A DNA stretch of 64,000 nucleotides from Anabaena cylindrica PCC 7122. GTDB taxonomy: Bacteria; Cyanobacteriota; Cyanobacteriia; Cyanobacteriales; Nostocaceae. The stretch covers positions 5,012,001 through 5,076,000 of the forward strand of contig NC_019771.1 of assembly GCF_000317695.1 (NCBI RefSeq), read 5' to 3'. The notes under the pieces are model-generated. The model saw nothing but the letters and a program-made list of their open reading frames with translations. It did no database searches and was not told the origin of the DNA. Shown in pieces: positions 42,500 to 52,629 of the stretch. The first letter of the stretch is position 1. Every line of letters starts with the position of its first letter. Both the position numbers and the translations under genes were made by a program.

Positions 42500-43375
42500 T
42501 TACCAATTGCGCCATCCGCCCTTGGATGCTGTTTCCATCTGATCTTTAAAACCGTGATTTTGCAGTAACTTGTGGTAATCTAGACTACTACTCCAGCGGT
42601 CAATTTCCCTAGCTCGTAATACTGGTACTGGATGACTTAGTTGAGCGGTGCGAGCTTCTTTGACCATTACCCCAAGTTCAGTTTTACTGATGTCATCATA
42701 AGCACGGGCTTGGGCAACAAAGGCATCAAGATTTAGCTTGGGTGCTAAGGTGGGAGAACCACCGGCTAACTTCATTAATACTGACATCACCACTTTGGGG
42801 TCTTGGGTAGCTAACAAAGCAGCGCGATCGCAGGTAAACTCAGCACAACGTACCCATTCTAATAATTGTGCCTGTAATGCTTGAGCCACAACAGCACCAA
42901 CATTAGGCAAAATTGCCGCTGCTAAGACCAATAAATTTACAGGTGTTAAATAAACGCTGTGGTCACATTTGAGATGTCCCAATTCATGGGCAATTACAGC
43001 TTGTATTTCCTCCGGGGTGAGAATATCAATTAAGGAAGTATGCAGAACCACAAACGGCTGCTTACCCCGCATTGCAAAAGTATAAGCATTGGGCGCAGGA
43101 TGTTGACGCACATACAACTGAGGTGGCTCAATATCTAGAATATTGCAAGCGTCTAATAATAACTTGTGTAAATCAGGTAATTGTTTTTCACCTACCAAAA
43201 TACTAGAAGCAATATTTTCTACATAAAAAACCTGTTCAGCCATTGGCCCAAGCCAATTTCGCACCATCATATCTATCCCAGGAATTTGCTTGAGAGTTTT
43301 AGTTGCCTCCAAGTCCAGAGGATGACGGAATGAGTCAGCTTTTAAACCAATTAGGGGCGTTTTAACTAAAGACAT
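42500..43375 (-). CDS. M48-family zinc metallopeptidase
   Basis: About 291 residues from the ATG at 43375; a nine-codon longer frame is open but lacks support. It has the zinc motif VIAHELGHLKCD near residue 135, one or two hydrophobic segments right after (VNLLVLAAAILPNVGAVVAQAL), then the third ligand Glu in CAEFTCDRAALLA near 192. M48 enzymes (HtpX, Ste24-like) cut membrane or envelope proteins. The N-terminus lacks a signal and the size is that of short cyanobacterial M48 proteins. Flanked on both sides by TGCGTAAGT-type elements. Confidence 0.88.
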   Translation of the reverse strand: MSLVKTPLIGLKADSFRHPLDLEATKTLKQIPGIDMMVRNWLGPMAEQVFYVENIASSILVGEKQLPDLHKLLLDACNILDIEPPQLYVRQHPAPNAYTFAMRGKQPFVVLHTSLIDILTPEEIQAVIAHELGHLKCDHSVYLTPVNLLVLAAAILPNVGAVVAQALQAQLLEWVRCAEFTCDRAALLATQDPKVVMSVLMKLAGGSPTLAPKLNLDAFVAQARAYDDISKTELGVMVKEARTAQLSHPVPVLRAREIDRWSSSLDYHKLLQNHGFKDQMETASKGGWRNW

Positions 43376-43503
43376 AATTATGGTAATCAATAAAAAATAC
43401 AACTCCCACAGATAGTATAACGATAGAAAAACGTAATCTCCAAATCCCCGACTTTTTTAACGTCAATTTATAGCTCAAAGCTGATAGCTGATTACCTAGC
43501 TAT

Positions 43504-43591
43504 GACTTACGCACAACACACCGAAAGTAGCGGTAATTCATGAATTACTGCTACGGAAGAATCAGGTTTTCGATCACATTTTGCGTAAGTC
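43504..43591. repeat. 88-bp element with GACTTACGCA inverted ends
   Basis: The 10-bp ends are exact complements. Its centre (43527-43554) is a near-perfect 28-bp palindrome around TTCATGAA. It sits directly after the LRR gene on its strand. Non-coding. Confidence 0.6.
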
Positions 43592-43600
43592 CTGTTAGCA

Positions 43601-44781
43601 TTATTTCACAACCGGATTATCTTTGAAACTCACATCTTTTAAGTTACTGAGTTTTGATAGGGGAGTGACATCTGTGATTTTGTTATGATCGAGATTTAGG
43701 AGCGTCAAGCTAGTAAGTTTTGATAAAGCACTAATATCTGTGATTTCATTATCTTCTAAAATAAGTTCATTTAAGTTAGTCATTTTTTCTAAAGAACTTA
43801 TATCTTTAATTTTATTCAAACTTAATACCAAGATCTGTAAATTATTCAAATTCGCTAAAGGACTAACATCTGTAATTTGATTGTAAGTCAAAAGCAACCG
43901 AGTTAAATTTTTCAGGTTTCCCAAAGGACTTACATCTTTAATTTTATTATCTCCTAAAAACAGCATATTTAAGTTAGTGAGATTTGTTAACGGACTAACA
44001 TTGGCAATTTGATTACCTTCTAAATTCAGCCTTGTTAATTTTTTAAATTTGCTAAAGGAGTAAGATTCTGAATTTGATTCTCCGTTAATTCCAGTCGAGT
44101 TAAATTAGTCAACTTAGCTAAAGCAGAGATATCCTTAACTTGGTTATCTTCTAAAGAAAGACCCGTTAATTTTACCAAATCCCTGAGGGAACTAATCTCA
44201 GTAATATAATTTTTGTCGAGATTTAACCAAGTTAGATTTTTCAATTTAGTCAAAGCACTAATATCAATAATTTCATTATTAAACATTGACAAAGATTCTA
44301 GATTTTTTAATTCCTTTATGGCATTAATATCCTTAATTTTATTTCTTTCCAAAGTTAAACGATTAAGATTTTGCAGGGTTGCTAAAGGATTAACATCAGG
44401 AATTTGATTATTACTAACGTCCAAATCTTTGAGATTTTTTAAACCTGCCAAGGCACTGAGATCAACAATTTCATTACCGTGGAGATTTAATGATTCTAAA
44501 TTTGTGAATCCTGACAAGGGACTTAAATCAACAAGTTGCTGATTTATCAGATCAAGTTTTGTGACATTTAACAAATTTTTGGCAGCTAAATCACAATCAT
44601 TTGTTTTGGCTTTTGCTAATAATAATTCTACCGTAATTCTCGCATCTGCTGATAAATTAGCCTGTTCCTTACACAACTGTATAAAATTACTTCTCCTGGG
44701 AGGTTGAGCAGCTTCAATAACTCCCCATCCACCACCTAACCACATACTCGTCATCAACACCAACGCGCTAGTTAATTTCAT
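43601..44781 (-). pseudogene. secreted leucine-rich-repeat protein, frameshifted
   Basis: Two frames (44781-44035 and 43966-43601) encode one internalin-like LRR protein of about 390 residues. A signal peptide (about 1-24) and a Cys-containing cap precede about 14 repeats of 22 residues (LxxLxxLxLxxNxIxDISxLxxL). They separate at a run of six A residues on the coding strand (44039-44044): adding one base restores the reading through NLTRLNLEGNQIANVSPL into the second frame. This is a one-base deletion, a sequencing error, or conceivably slippage. If intact, the product would be periplasmic or surface-located and bind protein. Its divergent neighbour is the TPR-CHAT gene. Confidence 0.8.
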
Positions 44782-44990
44782 ATTTGATATCCCTATTGTT
44801 TGTATAGATTTTTCTCAGCATTTAGCTATCAGTAATCAGCTTTCATCTGTTTTGTGTAGCTCTTGCTAACTGCTCATAGCTGAATATTAACATTGCCGTA
44901 TCCTATATTACTTGCTATGCTAATAGTTATAGTTTAAACCAATAATTTTTATTAGTTATTTTCTTAACATTCATTAACCAGTTTACCCTT

Positions 44991-47879
44991 ATGCGTATAC
45001 ATTCAGCAAATCTCGGTTTTATTACTCTCCTGTTGTCAATATCTTCCATATCTGTTTTAACACCTATTGGTAATTTCGCCCCTGTATTCGCTCAAGAAGT
45101 GAGTAATCAAACTCAGAAAGATCAAGCCGATCGGTTATTGAGAGAAACAATTTATTTAATGACGAATGCTCACATATACAGAAGAAGTTATGACAGAATT
45201 ATTAACAGTTTTGAAAAAACTTTAGAAGCATATCAAAACATAGGAGATAAACCTGGAATTACTAAAACATTGGATTATCTAGCGTTTGTATATTACAGCA
45301 GAAAAAATTATCAACAAGCACTTAATTATTATCAGCAAGTATTAAAACTACAACAAGAGTTAGGTGATAGTAAGGGTGAAAAACAAACCCTCATGAAAAT
45401 CATGAATCTTGAAAATGAACAAAGTCGCGAACTTTACGAACAAGGACAATATCAAAAAGCATTAGAAAAATTACAAAAAGTTTTAAAATTAAGGGAACAA
45501 CTGGATTTACAAGATTTAAAGGGACAACTAGATTTACAAGATGTAAAAATTCAAACAGGTTTCATCATTAACAAAATCGGTATGATTCATCATACTTTAG
45601 GAGAATACGAAACAGCTTTAAAATTTTATCAACAATCTTTATCAGTTTTTCGAGAAGTTACTACACAACCAGTAGAAAAAATTCCTTGGGTATGGACTGT
45701 GTTTTTTAACATGGGAGAAATTTATCAATCTTTAGGAGAAAATGAACGAGCTTTAAATAGTTATCAGCAAGCGTTAAAATTAGCTCAAGAAAATAAAATA
45801 GGCTCAGAAGTAAAAAATATTAACGCCATTGGTAATAGTTATTATCGCTTAAAAAGATATGATTTAGCATTGAATTTTTATCAACAATCTTTAGCAAAAC
45901 TTCCAGGAGTTAAGAATAAAAAAGAAAAGAAATTATTAGAAGCATTGACTTTTAATAATATTGGACTGGTTCACCTTGATCAAGGAAATTATGACTTATC
46001 TTTAAAGTTTTTACAGCAAGGTTTAAATATTGTGAAATCATTGCGAGATAAACTTTCTCAAGGAGTACTATTAGATAGTATTGGTAAGGTTTACTTCCAA
46101 CAAGGTAAATATGAATTAGCAGGTAATTTTTATCAACAATCTTTAACACTTTTTCAGGAAATTGGCTATAAAGCAGGTGAGGCTAAAGTTTTGAGTAGTC
46201 TGGGTTATTTGTTGGAAAAACAAAAACAACCACAATTAGCAATTGTGTTTTTTAAACAATCCGTAAATGCGAGAGAAGGAATTAGAAATAATATTAAAGG
46301 TTTATCCCAGGAACAAAGACAATCTTATACAGAAACCATTGCGGAAGATTATCGTCATTTGGCTGATTTGTTATTAAGAGAAAACCGCATTTTAGAAGCG
46401 CAAAGAGTATTAGATTTACTCAAGGTTCAGGAATTAGCAGATTATTTAAGTAATGTGAGATCAAGTAATAATACTGTTCAAGGTATTACCAAACGACCCC
46501 AAGAACAGCAAATTATTCAAGGTATGTCTGCACAAATAGATAAGGCAATTTCTCAAGGTCAAGAATTAGCTTTGTTAGAAAATATCGGTGTTAATCAAAG
46601 AACAGAAAAACAGAAACAGAGAATTATTGAATTAAGAAAAAGTGAACAGCAAATTACTAAAGAGTTTGCAACTTTTTTAGAAAGTCCCCAGGTGAGACAA
46701 TGGATAGCGGAACTACAAAAAACCACCCAAGGACAAGCAATTGATTTAAATGCTTACGCTACCACTTTACAAGACAACCTGAAAAAAATTAACCAAGATG
46801 CTGTAATTATCTATCCTTTTGTATTAGAAGACCGTTTAGAATTAGTGTTAATTTCTCCTTATGCTCCTCCTTTAAAGCGCACTGTTCCTGTCAAACGAGA
46901 AGAACTTAACCGAGCGATCGCTGAATTTCGTTCGACTGTCACAACGCCAATCCGTAATCCTAAAATTCCTGCTCAAAAGCTCTATAATTGGCTGATAAAG
47001 CCCTTGGAAAATGATTTAGTTCAAGCCAAGACCAAAACCATTATTTACGCCCCTGATAGACAATTGCGTTATATTCCTTTAGCAGCATTGCATGATGGTA
47101 AGCAATGGCTTATCGAACGCTTTCGCATCAATAATATTACTGCTGTTAGTTTGACTGACCTCAACACTAAACCCCAAAATCGGTTAAATGTGTTAGCGGC
47201 TGCTTTTACCAAAGGCAACTATAGCGTTAAGGCAGGAGATCAGGAGTTTAACTTCTCCGGGTTGCCCTTCGCCGGTCGTGAAGTGGAAACTCTGGCTCAA
47301 ACTATTCCTAACACTACAAAATTACTAGACCAGCAATTCACAAAAGATATTGTGTTGCAGATGAATGATTACTCTATTGTACATCTAGCAACTCATGCGG
47401 TATTTACCCTTGGACAGCCGGAAGAATCATTTATTTTGTTTGGTAATGGCGATCGCATTACCCTACGAGATATCAAAAATTGGCGGTTGCCGAATGTTGA
47501 TTTAGTCGTGCTTTCAGCTTGTGCAACCGGATTAGGCGATCGATTAGGAGACGGTAGGGAAATTCTCGGTTTTGGCTACCAGATGCAACAAACAGGTGCA
47601 AGAGCTGCGATCGCTTCTTTATGGTCGGTGGACGATGGTGGCACACAAGCGTTGATGAATACCTTTTATACAGTTCTGCAACAAGGGAATATTACTAAAG
47701 CCGAAGCCCTGCGTCAAGCTCAAATATCTCTGATTACTGGCAACTATACAATTACAGGTCAGGAACGACGTATTTCTATCAAACAGCCCATCAATAGTAA
47801 TTTACCATCACAGGTGAGCGATCGGCTGAGTCATCCTTTTTACTGGTCTCCGTTTATTCTGGTTGGGAATGGATTGTGA
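44991..47879 (+). CDS. secreted TPR-CHAT protein
   Basis: 962 residues. A signal peptide (about 1-35, ending VFAQE). About nine tetratricopeptide repeats follow from about 75 to 430 (for example YQQALNYYQQVLKL, YETALKFYQQSL, YELAGNFYQQSL). A coiled linker precedes the C-terminal CHAT domain (about 650-960), a caspase-like fold with catalytic His802 in VHLATHA and Cys844 in VLSACATG. The dyad is intact. Secreted CHAT proteins with TPRs are common in filamentous cyanobacteria; substrates are unknown. Cytosolic TPR-CHAT proteases serve in type III-E CRISPR, but the signal peptide argues against such a role here. Confidence 0.88.
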   Translation: MRIHSANLGFITLLLSISSISVLTPIGNFAPVFAQEVSNQTQKDQADRLLRETIYLMTNAHIYRRSYDRIINSFEKTLEAYQNIGDKPGITKTLDYLAFVYYSRKNYQQALNYYQQVLKLQQELGDSKGEKQTLMKIMNLENEQSRELYEQGQYQKALEKLQKVLKLREQLDLQDLKGQLDLQDVKIQTGFIINKIGMIHHTLGEYETALKFYQQSLSVFREVTTQPVEKIPWVWTVFFNMGEIYQSLGENERALNSYQQALKLAQENKIGSEVKNINAIGNSYYRLKRYDLALNFYQQSLAKLPGVKNKKEKKLLEALTFNNIGLVHLDQGNYDLSLKFLQQGLNIVKSLRDKLSQGVLLDSIGKVYFQQGKYELAGNFYQQSLTLFQEIGYKAGEAKVLSSLGYLLEKQKQPQLAIVFFKQSVNAREGIRNNIKGLSQEQRQSYTETIAEDYRHLADLLLRENRILEAQRVLDLLKVQELADYLSNVRSSNNTVQGITKRPQEQQIIQGMSAQIDKAISQGQELALLENIGVNQRTEKQKQRIIELRKSEQQITKEFATFLESPQVRQWIAELQKTTQGQAIDLNAYATTLQDNLKKINQDAVIIYPFVLEDRLELVLISPYAPPLKRTVPVKREELNRAIAEFRSTVTTPIRNPKIPAQKLYNWLIKPLENDLVQAKTKTIIYAPDRQLRYIPLAALHDGKQWLIERFRINNITAVSLTDLNTKPQNRLNVLAAAFTKGNYSVKAGDQEFNFSGLPFAGREVETLAQTIPNTTKLLDQQFTKDIVLQMNDYSIVHLATHAVFTLGQPEESFILFGNGDRITLRDIKNWRLPNVDLVVLSACATGLGDRLGDGREILGFGYQMQQTGARAAIASLWSVDDGGTQALMNTFYTVLQQGNITKAEALRQAQISLITGNYTITGQERRISIKQPINSNLPSQVSDRLSHPFYWSPFILVGNGL

Positions 47880-48016
47880 AACTTTTTTAGGTTTTATTAC
47901 GAAGTAATTATCAATCCCACTTCTAGGGGTGTTAGAAATGTCAATTTATTCTTTCACCCATAAAGTATAAAAAATTGCTAAACTTGATATTTAATTTATT
48001 GTAGATTGCTTGAATT

Positions 48017-49348
48017 ATGCGAGAAGAAGTCGTAGTTAATCTAAAGAATGCTATTACTCAATCGTTACGTGCTTTTAATTCATCTCCCATTAAATTCATA
48101 GAATCACATTTTCAATCCGATAAAGTTGTTGAATGGCGTAGAGTTCCCAATGGTTGGCAAAGTTTTTATGTAAACCGTCCTAATAATTATTATCTTTTTT
48201 CTAAGCATCAAAAATTATTAGATGACCTTGGAGTAGAGTTCACACAGATTGTTCGCAAAAACCATCGTGAATATGAAAACCTTGTTGGCTTTCAAAGCCT
48301 TAACATTGCTATAAATATATTGCACAATTCGTCGATGATTGTCAAAAGCATTTTATGTGAATTATGGGATAGATACAATACTTTCAATGTTAATGATGAA
48401 CAAATCAATATCATTATTCAAGAATTTGCTGATTTTGTTGATAATCCTAAAGTTCGTTTTCGCTACACAGCAATACTGCTTAACTTCAGGATGGATAAAG
48501 AACAGATTTTTCTAACTGATGATATTATCATTCGACAACTGAGTGAAAAAGAGGTTAGTGATATTTATAAAGATTCACCATCACAATATGTACCCGGAGT
48601 AAATCGTGTATCTCATATTCATGAGTTTGTAATAGAAGGTGAATTTGAAGAGGTTAAAAGATTTGATGATTCTGACCTAGAGACCACAAAAAATGTAGCG
48701 ATAGAAAATCTAAATAATGCTGTTCTGGCATTAAACACATTTCAAGGAGGATCTGTTGGTTACGAATGTATTACATTCAAAACCGTTAAATTTTCTCCTA
48801 TAATGCCTATAACTCGAATGTATGGTGGTCTGCACATACCTGTTGGAAACTACTATTTATTAGAATGCGACGTTGAAAGATTTCAAAACCACGCAAAATT
48901 AATTTTCTCCAAATTAGATGAGCCATTAGAAAGAGCGTTTACAAAACTTGCCGACGCAGAGTTACGTATACATTCCAAAGATCGACTTCTTGATGCAGTA
49001 GCAGGATTAGAAGCTATTCTTCTTGCATCAATGGGAAAAGAGACAGAAATAAAGTTCCGCTTTTCACTCAATTATTCAACCTTATTTGATAATCCAGAAA
49101 ACCGTTTAAAGGAATATCAAGTTGCAAAACATTTGTATGATATACGCAGTACAATAGCTCATGGTGGTATACCTAAAGATCCTTGTAAAATCGGTGAGGA
49201 AAAACTTTCACTAAATAAAGCTGCTCAAAAAGCTTGTGGAATTCTACGTTATGTGATTCATTACTTCTTAAATCAGTCAAAAAGTAGTTTATATAAAGAT
49301 CCAAAGTTTTGGGAAAATGGATACTTCGGGATTGAACCTAGATTTTAA
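48017..49348 (+). CDS. Apea-like HEPN-domain protein
   Basis: 443 residues, cytoplasmic. The first two thirds match nothing I know. Near the C-terminus (about 325-400) is a helical segment with LDAVAGLEAILLA, then KHLYDIRSTIAHGG. The Arg-x4-His in RSTIAH is the HEPN catalytic signature of RNases in toxin and abortive-infection systems, and the Apea-like HEPN group has exactly this DIRxxxxHG form. The gene converges on an AAA ATPase gene with 54 bases between stops. No antitoxin is obvious. AT-rich. Confidence 0.72.
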   Translation: MREEVVVNLKNAITQSLRAFNSSPIKFIESHFQSDKVVEWRRVPNGWQSFYVNRPNNYYLFSKHQKLLDDLGVEFTQIVRKNHREYENLVGFQSLNIAINILHNSSMIVKSILCELWDRYNTFNVNDEQINIIIQEFADFVDNPKVRFRYTAILLNFRMDKEQIFLTDDIIIRQLSEKEVSDIYKDSPSQYVPGVNRVSHIHEFVIEGEFEEVKRFDDSDLETTKNVAIENLNNAVLALNTFQGGSVGYECITFKTVKFSPIMPITRMYGGLHIPVGNYYLLECDVERFQNHAKLIFSKLDEPLERAFTKLADAELRIHSKDRLLDAVAGLEAILLASMGKETEIKFRFSLNYSTLFDNPENRLKEYQVAKHLYDIRSTIAHGGIPKDPCKIGEEKLSLNKAAQKACGILRYVIHYFLNQSKSSLYKDPKFWENGYFGIEPRF

Positions 49349-49402
49349 ATAAGTTTTTCAACAATAAACGATAAATAAGATGCTGTTTATGTTTATTTAT
49401 GC

Positions 49403-50512
49403 TCATAATTCTATATCGCCACCAATCAAAGCATTGATCAGATCGCCCGTAACAGGTATATCACTAAGCAGTCTAATCAAAGTTGGTTCTAAGTGACTTT
49501 TCCTATCAATAACCAAAGTGTTTTCATTTGAGAATTTTCTGATCGCTTCAGGATTATGAGAAGTTACTAAAATTTGCCCATTATTCTTAAATGATTGTCG
49601 CAGTGATGCGATAAAGTGTCCTACTTCAGATATAGAGAGATAGTTGTCAGGCTCATCCCAGAAACAAAAAAGTGGCCCATAGAATTTATTAGCAGCTAAA
49701 ACAACAGCGCAAAGAAAAAAGCATTTTTCACCATCAGATAAATCTTGAAAGTTAACACTCAGATTTGCATGATTTTCTTCAAACCGCACAACCATACTTT
49801 TGAAATCTTTGCCGATAAGTTCGTTCTGAACATCCATAATATCGGGCATAATTTCTCGGAGATATTTGTCAAACAGTGTGTATGACGCAGGGTAGCGACC
49901 AAGTAACCCAGAAAACCACTCTCCGAAATTTGAAGCATCTCGTTTTGGCTCTAAAGTTTCACCGTTGGAGACTCCGGTCATTAAGCTCGGAATCGGTGCT
50001 AAAATGATCATGCGAGCCAGCCAAGTTTTGAAAATACGCAGTGGGTCAGTTTCTGATTGCTCCTGAATTACTGGCAGGGCGACAAGATGCCAATCTACCA
50101 AAAACTGAGCTTCACGATTTTGTGAGCTAGTATAAAGAGTGACTTGAGCTTCTTTTCGAGAGTAAATAGGTTCTCCCGAAACTAGCAGTTGTTCTTCGGA
50201 AACTCGAAGTTCTTTAAATTTTTCTGGCAACTCTAAGGCCAAGACATACTTATATAATTTATCTTTAAGTAATACTTCTATTTCAAATCGAATTGGAACA
50301 TCAGACCTGCCACGAGTAAAATCTTTAGAATTAACAAGTTGCCCAACTTTATTTATACCTCTACCAATGGATTGAATTACCTCTAATGCAGTGGCAATAG
50401 TTGATTTACCTAAACCATTTTTTCCAATTAAGAGAGCAGATGAGATACCCTTTATAGTCAGTTCAAAGTTTTCTAGACATCTGAAGTTATTTACATATAG
50501 TCTTTGGAGCAT
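49403..50512 (-). CDS. RecF/OLD-like AAA ATPase
   Basis: 369 residues. Walker A LIGKNGLGKST at about 28-38 follows a YVNNFRCLENF start typical of RecF/SMC-like and AAA_21 ATPases. The signature LSDGEKCFFLCAVVL is near 255, Walker B LFCFWDEPDN near 283 and switch LVTSHNPEAI near 318. Unlike the ATPase at 17400 it has no TOPRIM-like extension, so a partner effector would be needed. The convergent HEPN gene is the nearest candidate. Such single-gene ATPases occur in anti-phage loci, but also as housekeeping repair proteins. Confidence 0.8.
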   Translation of the reverse strand: MLQRLYVNNFRCLENFELTIKGISSALLIGKNGLGKSTIATALEVIQSIGRGINKVGQLVNSKDFTRGRSDVPIRFEIEVLLKDKLYKYVLALELPEKFKELRVSEEQLLVSGEPIYSRKEAQVTLYTSSQNREAQFLVDWHLVALPVIQEQSETDPLRIFKTWLARMIILAPIPSLMTGVSNGETLEPKRDASNFGEWFSGLLGRYPASYTLFDKYLREIMPDIMDVQNELIGKDFKSMVVRFEENHANLSVNFQDLSDGEKCFFLCAVVLAANKFYGPLFCFWDEPDNYLSISEVGHFIASLRQSFKNNGQILVTSHNPEAIRKFSNENTLVIDRKSHLEPTLIRLLSDIPVTGDLINALIGGDIEL

Positions 50513-50659
50513 AGTACAAAGATTCCGACTAGTGGGAAGTGAACGAACTTTTTAATCGCACTCATCAAAAAAAGTAAATGAATGGCGAAAATTACCAACT
50601 TGATTTTAATCAACAGGTAAAATCCGCCATTAAATCACCAAACACAAAATCCCCTAACT

Positions 50660-52042
50660 CTAGATAGATACTGAAGCTGGGGGATTGCTGTTATTTGTAT
50701 GTGACTCTGCATCTGCTAATGCTTCATTATTTACACGGATAATCTTTGCACCTAGTTGCTGCAACTTCATATCCAGGCGATCATAACCACGATCTAGGTG
50801 ATTTAATCCTTGAATAGTGGTTTGTCCTTCTGCGGCTAGTCCGGCTATAACCAAAGCTGCGGATGCTCGTAAATCCGTGCCTATTACTGGTGCGCCCGAT
50901 AACATTGGCACGCCACGAACAAAGGCAGTATTACCTTTAACCCGAATATCTGCCCCCAAGCGATTTAACTCAGAAGCATGACGCAGACGGTTTTCAAACA
51001 CAGATTCATTAATGATGCTGTCACCTTCTGCCAAAGTTAGCAATGCCATAAAAGGCGCTTGCATATCCGTGGGAAAACCCGGATGAGGTAAAGTATCAAT
51101 ATCTGTGGCTCTCAATACTTCTGCTGGCAAAATTCTCAGACAATTTAATCCTTCCTCAATGATGGGTACACCAATTTTTTGTAACTTGGCAATCACTGGG
51201 ATTAAATGGTCGGGAACCACTGGGGACAGAGTAAATTCTGATCGAGTGATTGCTCCTGCTAGTAAAAGAGTTCCTGCTTCAATACGATCAGGAATAATTG
51301 AGTAGTCAGTAGAGTGTAACTGAGGTACACCCACAATGGTAATTGTACTCGTGCCTGCTCCTTGAATTTTCGCTCCCATTGAGTTGCAAAAATTTGCCAA
51401 ATCAACCACTTCTGGTTCTCTAGCAGAATTTTCAATGATAGTTTCACCGTCGGCTAAGGTAGCCGCCATCATCAAGGTTTCGGTTGCACCAACGCTGGGA
51501 GTATCTAGATAGATTCTGGCTCCCTTCAATCTGCGATCGCTACCAGGAACGTAGGCATTACAAATACCATGCTCAATTTGCACTTCTGCTCCCATTGCTT
51601 GCAGTCCTCTGACGTGCAAATCAACTGGTCTAGCACCGATCGCACAACCTCCAGGTAGAGGCATCTGTGCTACTCCCAGTCGCGCTAATAGGGGTCCAAT
51701 GGCGAAAAAGCTGGCTCGCAGTTGAGTAACTAGTTCATAGGGCGCTTTAGATGTGCTAATTTCCCTAGCATCAACATCTAAGATATCGTCTTGTCTGGTT
51801 AAGCCCAATCCCAAAGCTGATAAAACTTGCCCCATGCGCTCTACGTCCGCTAATAAGGGGACATTGCGAATCCGACAATCTCCTGAACAAAGCAAAGCTC
51901 CAGCCATGATTACCAAGGCTGAATTTTTTGCTCCGCTAATTCTTACATGACCTCGCAAAGGATGCCCACCCCAGATTTGCAAAACTGGGGACTCTGCTTC
52001 AGGTGAAGACTTGGCATCTGGTAAGCTGCTAGAAGAATTAAT
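50660..52042 (-). CDS. murA: UDP-GlcNAc 1-carboxyvinyltransferase, apparent ATT start
   Basis: About 460 residues if begun at 52042. MurA adds enolpyruvate to UDP-GlcNAc, the first committed step of peptidoglycan. Seen: ISGAKNSALVIMAG near the start of the catalytic domain, LRASFFAIGPLLARLG, the PGGCAIGARPVD loop with the fosfomycin-binding Cys region, VGATETLMMAA, PHPGFPTDMQAPFMAL, and RASAALVIAGL. No ATG or GTG lies in frame before ISGAKNS. A strong GGAGGTAGG precedes an in-frame ATT at 52042 by seven bases; the fallback is TTG at 51982, which lacks a ribosome site. The 20 extra codons look like a normal variable N-terminus. Confidence 0.87.
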   Translation of the reverse strand: MNSSSSLPDAKSSPEAESPVLQIWGGHPLRGHVRISGAKNSALVIMAGALLCSGDCRIRNVPLLADVERMGQVLSALGLGLTRQDDILDVDAREISTSKAPYELVTQLRASFFAIGPLLARLGVAQMPLPGGCAIGARPVDLHVRGLQAMGAEVQIEHGICNAYVPGSDRRLKGARIYLDTPSVGATETLMMAATLADGETIIENSAREPEVVDLANFCNSMGAKIQGAGTSTITIVGVPQLHSTDYSIIPDRIEAGTLLLAGAITRSEFTLSPVVPDHLIPVIAKLQKIGVPIIEEGLNCLRILPAEVLRATDIDTLPHPGFPTDMQAPFMALLTLAEGDSIINESVFENRLRHASELNRLGADIRVKGNTAFVRGVPMLSGAPVIGTDLRASAALVIAGLAAEGQTTIQGLNHLDRGYDRLDMKLQQLGAKIIRVNNEALADAESHTNNSNPPASVSI

Positions 52043-52082
52043 AAGCCTACCTCCAAAAAATAAGTAATAATAAGGGTTTGAA

Positions 52083-52393
52083 GTTGGTTTCGATTCTACA
52101 GTAAAGAGTCGGTTTGTCTACATTTTGCTATTATGATTCATGGGAATGAATTTTATAACTCTTTTCTCCAGCATCTGTAAATATCTACTAACAAGGTTCA
52201 TAAGGTGTTAAAACCTATCGACCATAGAAATACTAACTCCTAATTTACAGCCAGCATCAATATTCAGTAAGCTCAAAAGCTAATACACAGTAAGCGTTTG
52301 TTTCTGGTGGTTAAATTTATGTATATAAGTTCAGCTTGACAAACTCTAAGATTTAAGTAACAATAAGAAATTGTCAATAAGAAATTGATGCCA
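52083..52393. other. spacer between murA and tRNA-Leu
   Basis: About 310 bases, AT-rich; presumably the divergent promoters of murA and the tRNA. No repeat or small gene seen. Confidence 0.4.
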
Positions 52394-52475
52394 GCGGAAC
52401 TGGCGGAATTGGCAGACGCGCTAGATTCAGGTTCTAGTGCCGCAAGGCTTCCGGGTTCAAGTCCCGGGTTCCGCA
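52394..52475 (+). tRNA. tRNA-Leu (anticodon CAG)
   Basis: 82 bases without an encoded CCA. Acceptor arms GCGGAAC and GTTCCGC pair fully, with A as discriminator. The anticodon arm is CTAGA, loop TTCAGGT, TCTAG, giving CAG at 52428-52430. There is a long variable arm (GTGCCGCAAGGCTT), as expected of class II leucine tRNA, and a T arm CCGGG TTCAAGT CCCGG. It reads CUG codons. Confidence 0.96.
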
Positions 52476-52629
52476 TTATTAATTAATAATTTTGGGTTTT
52501 AGTTTTATCTGAAGTCCAAAATATCAAAATTTAACTAATATCTGGGGGTTTTAAGTCTCCCACAACTAAGAAACAGCAAGTTTTGTAATGTGGTATTAAT
52601 CCGATTTACAAAACTTAATTACGAATTAT

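Noticed and set aside
44991..47879. TPR-CHAT protein as a CRISPR type III-E (Craspase) partner
   Set aside because: It carries a signal peptide, and no cas gene or repeat array is in the window.
43601..50512. A possible NLR-like immune set (LRR, TPR-CHAT, HEPN, ATPase)
   Set aside because: Both the LRR and the CHAT proteins have signal peptides and would be outside the cytoplasm, unlike NLR systems; only the HEPN/ATPase pair remains a candidate.
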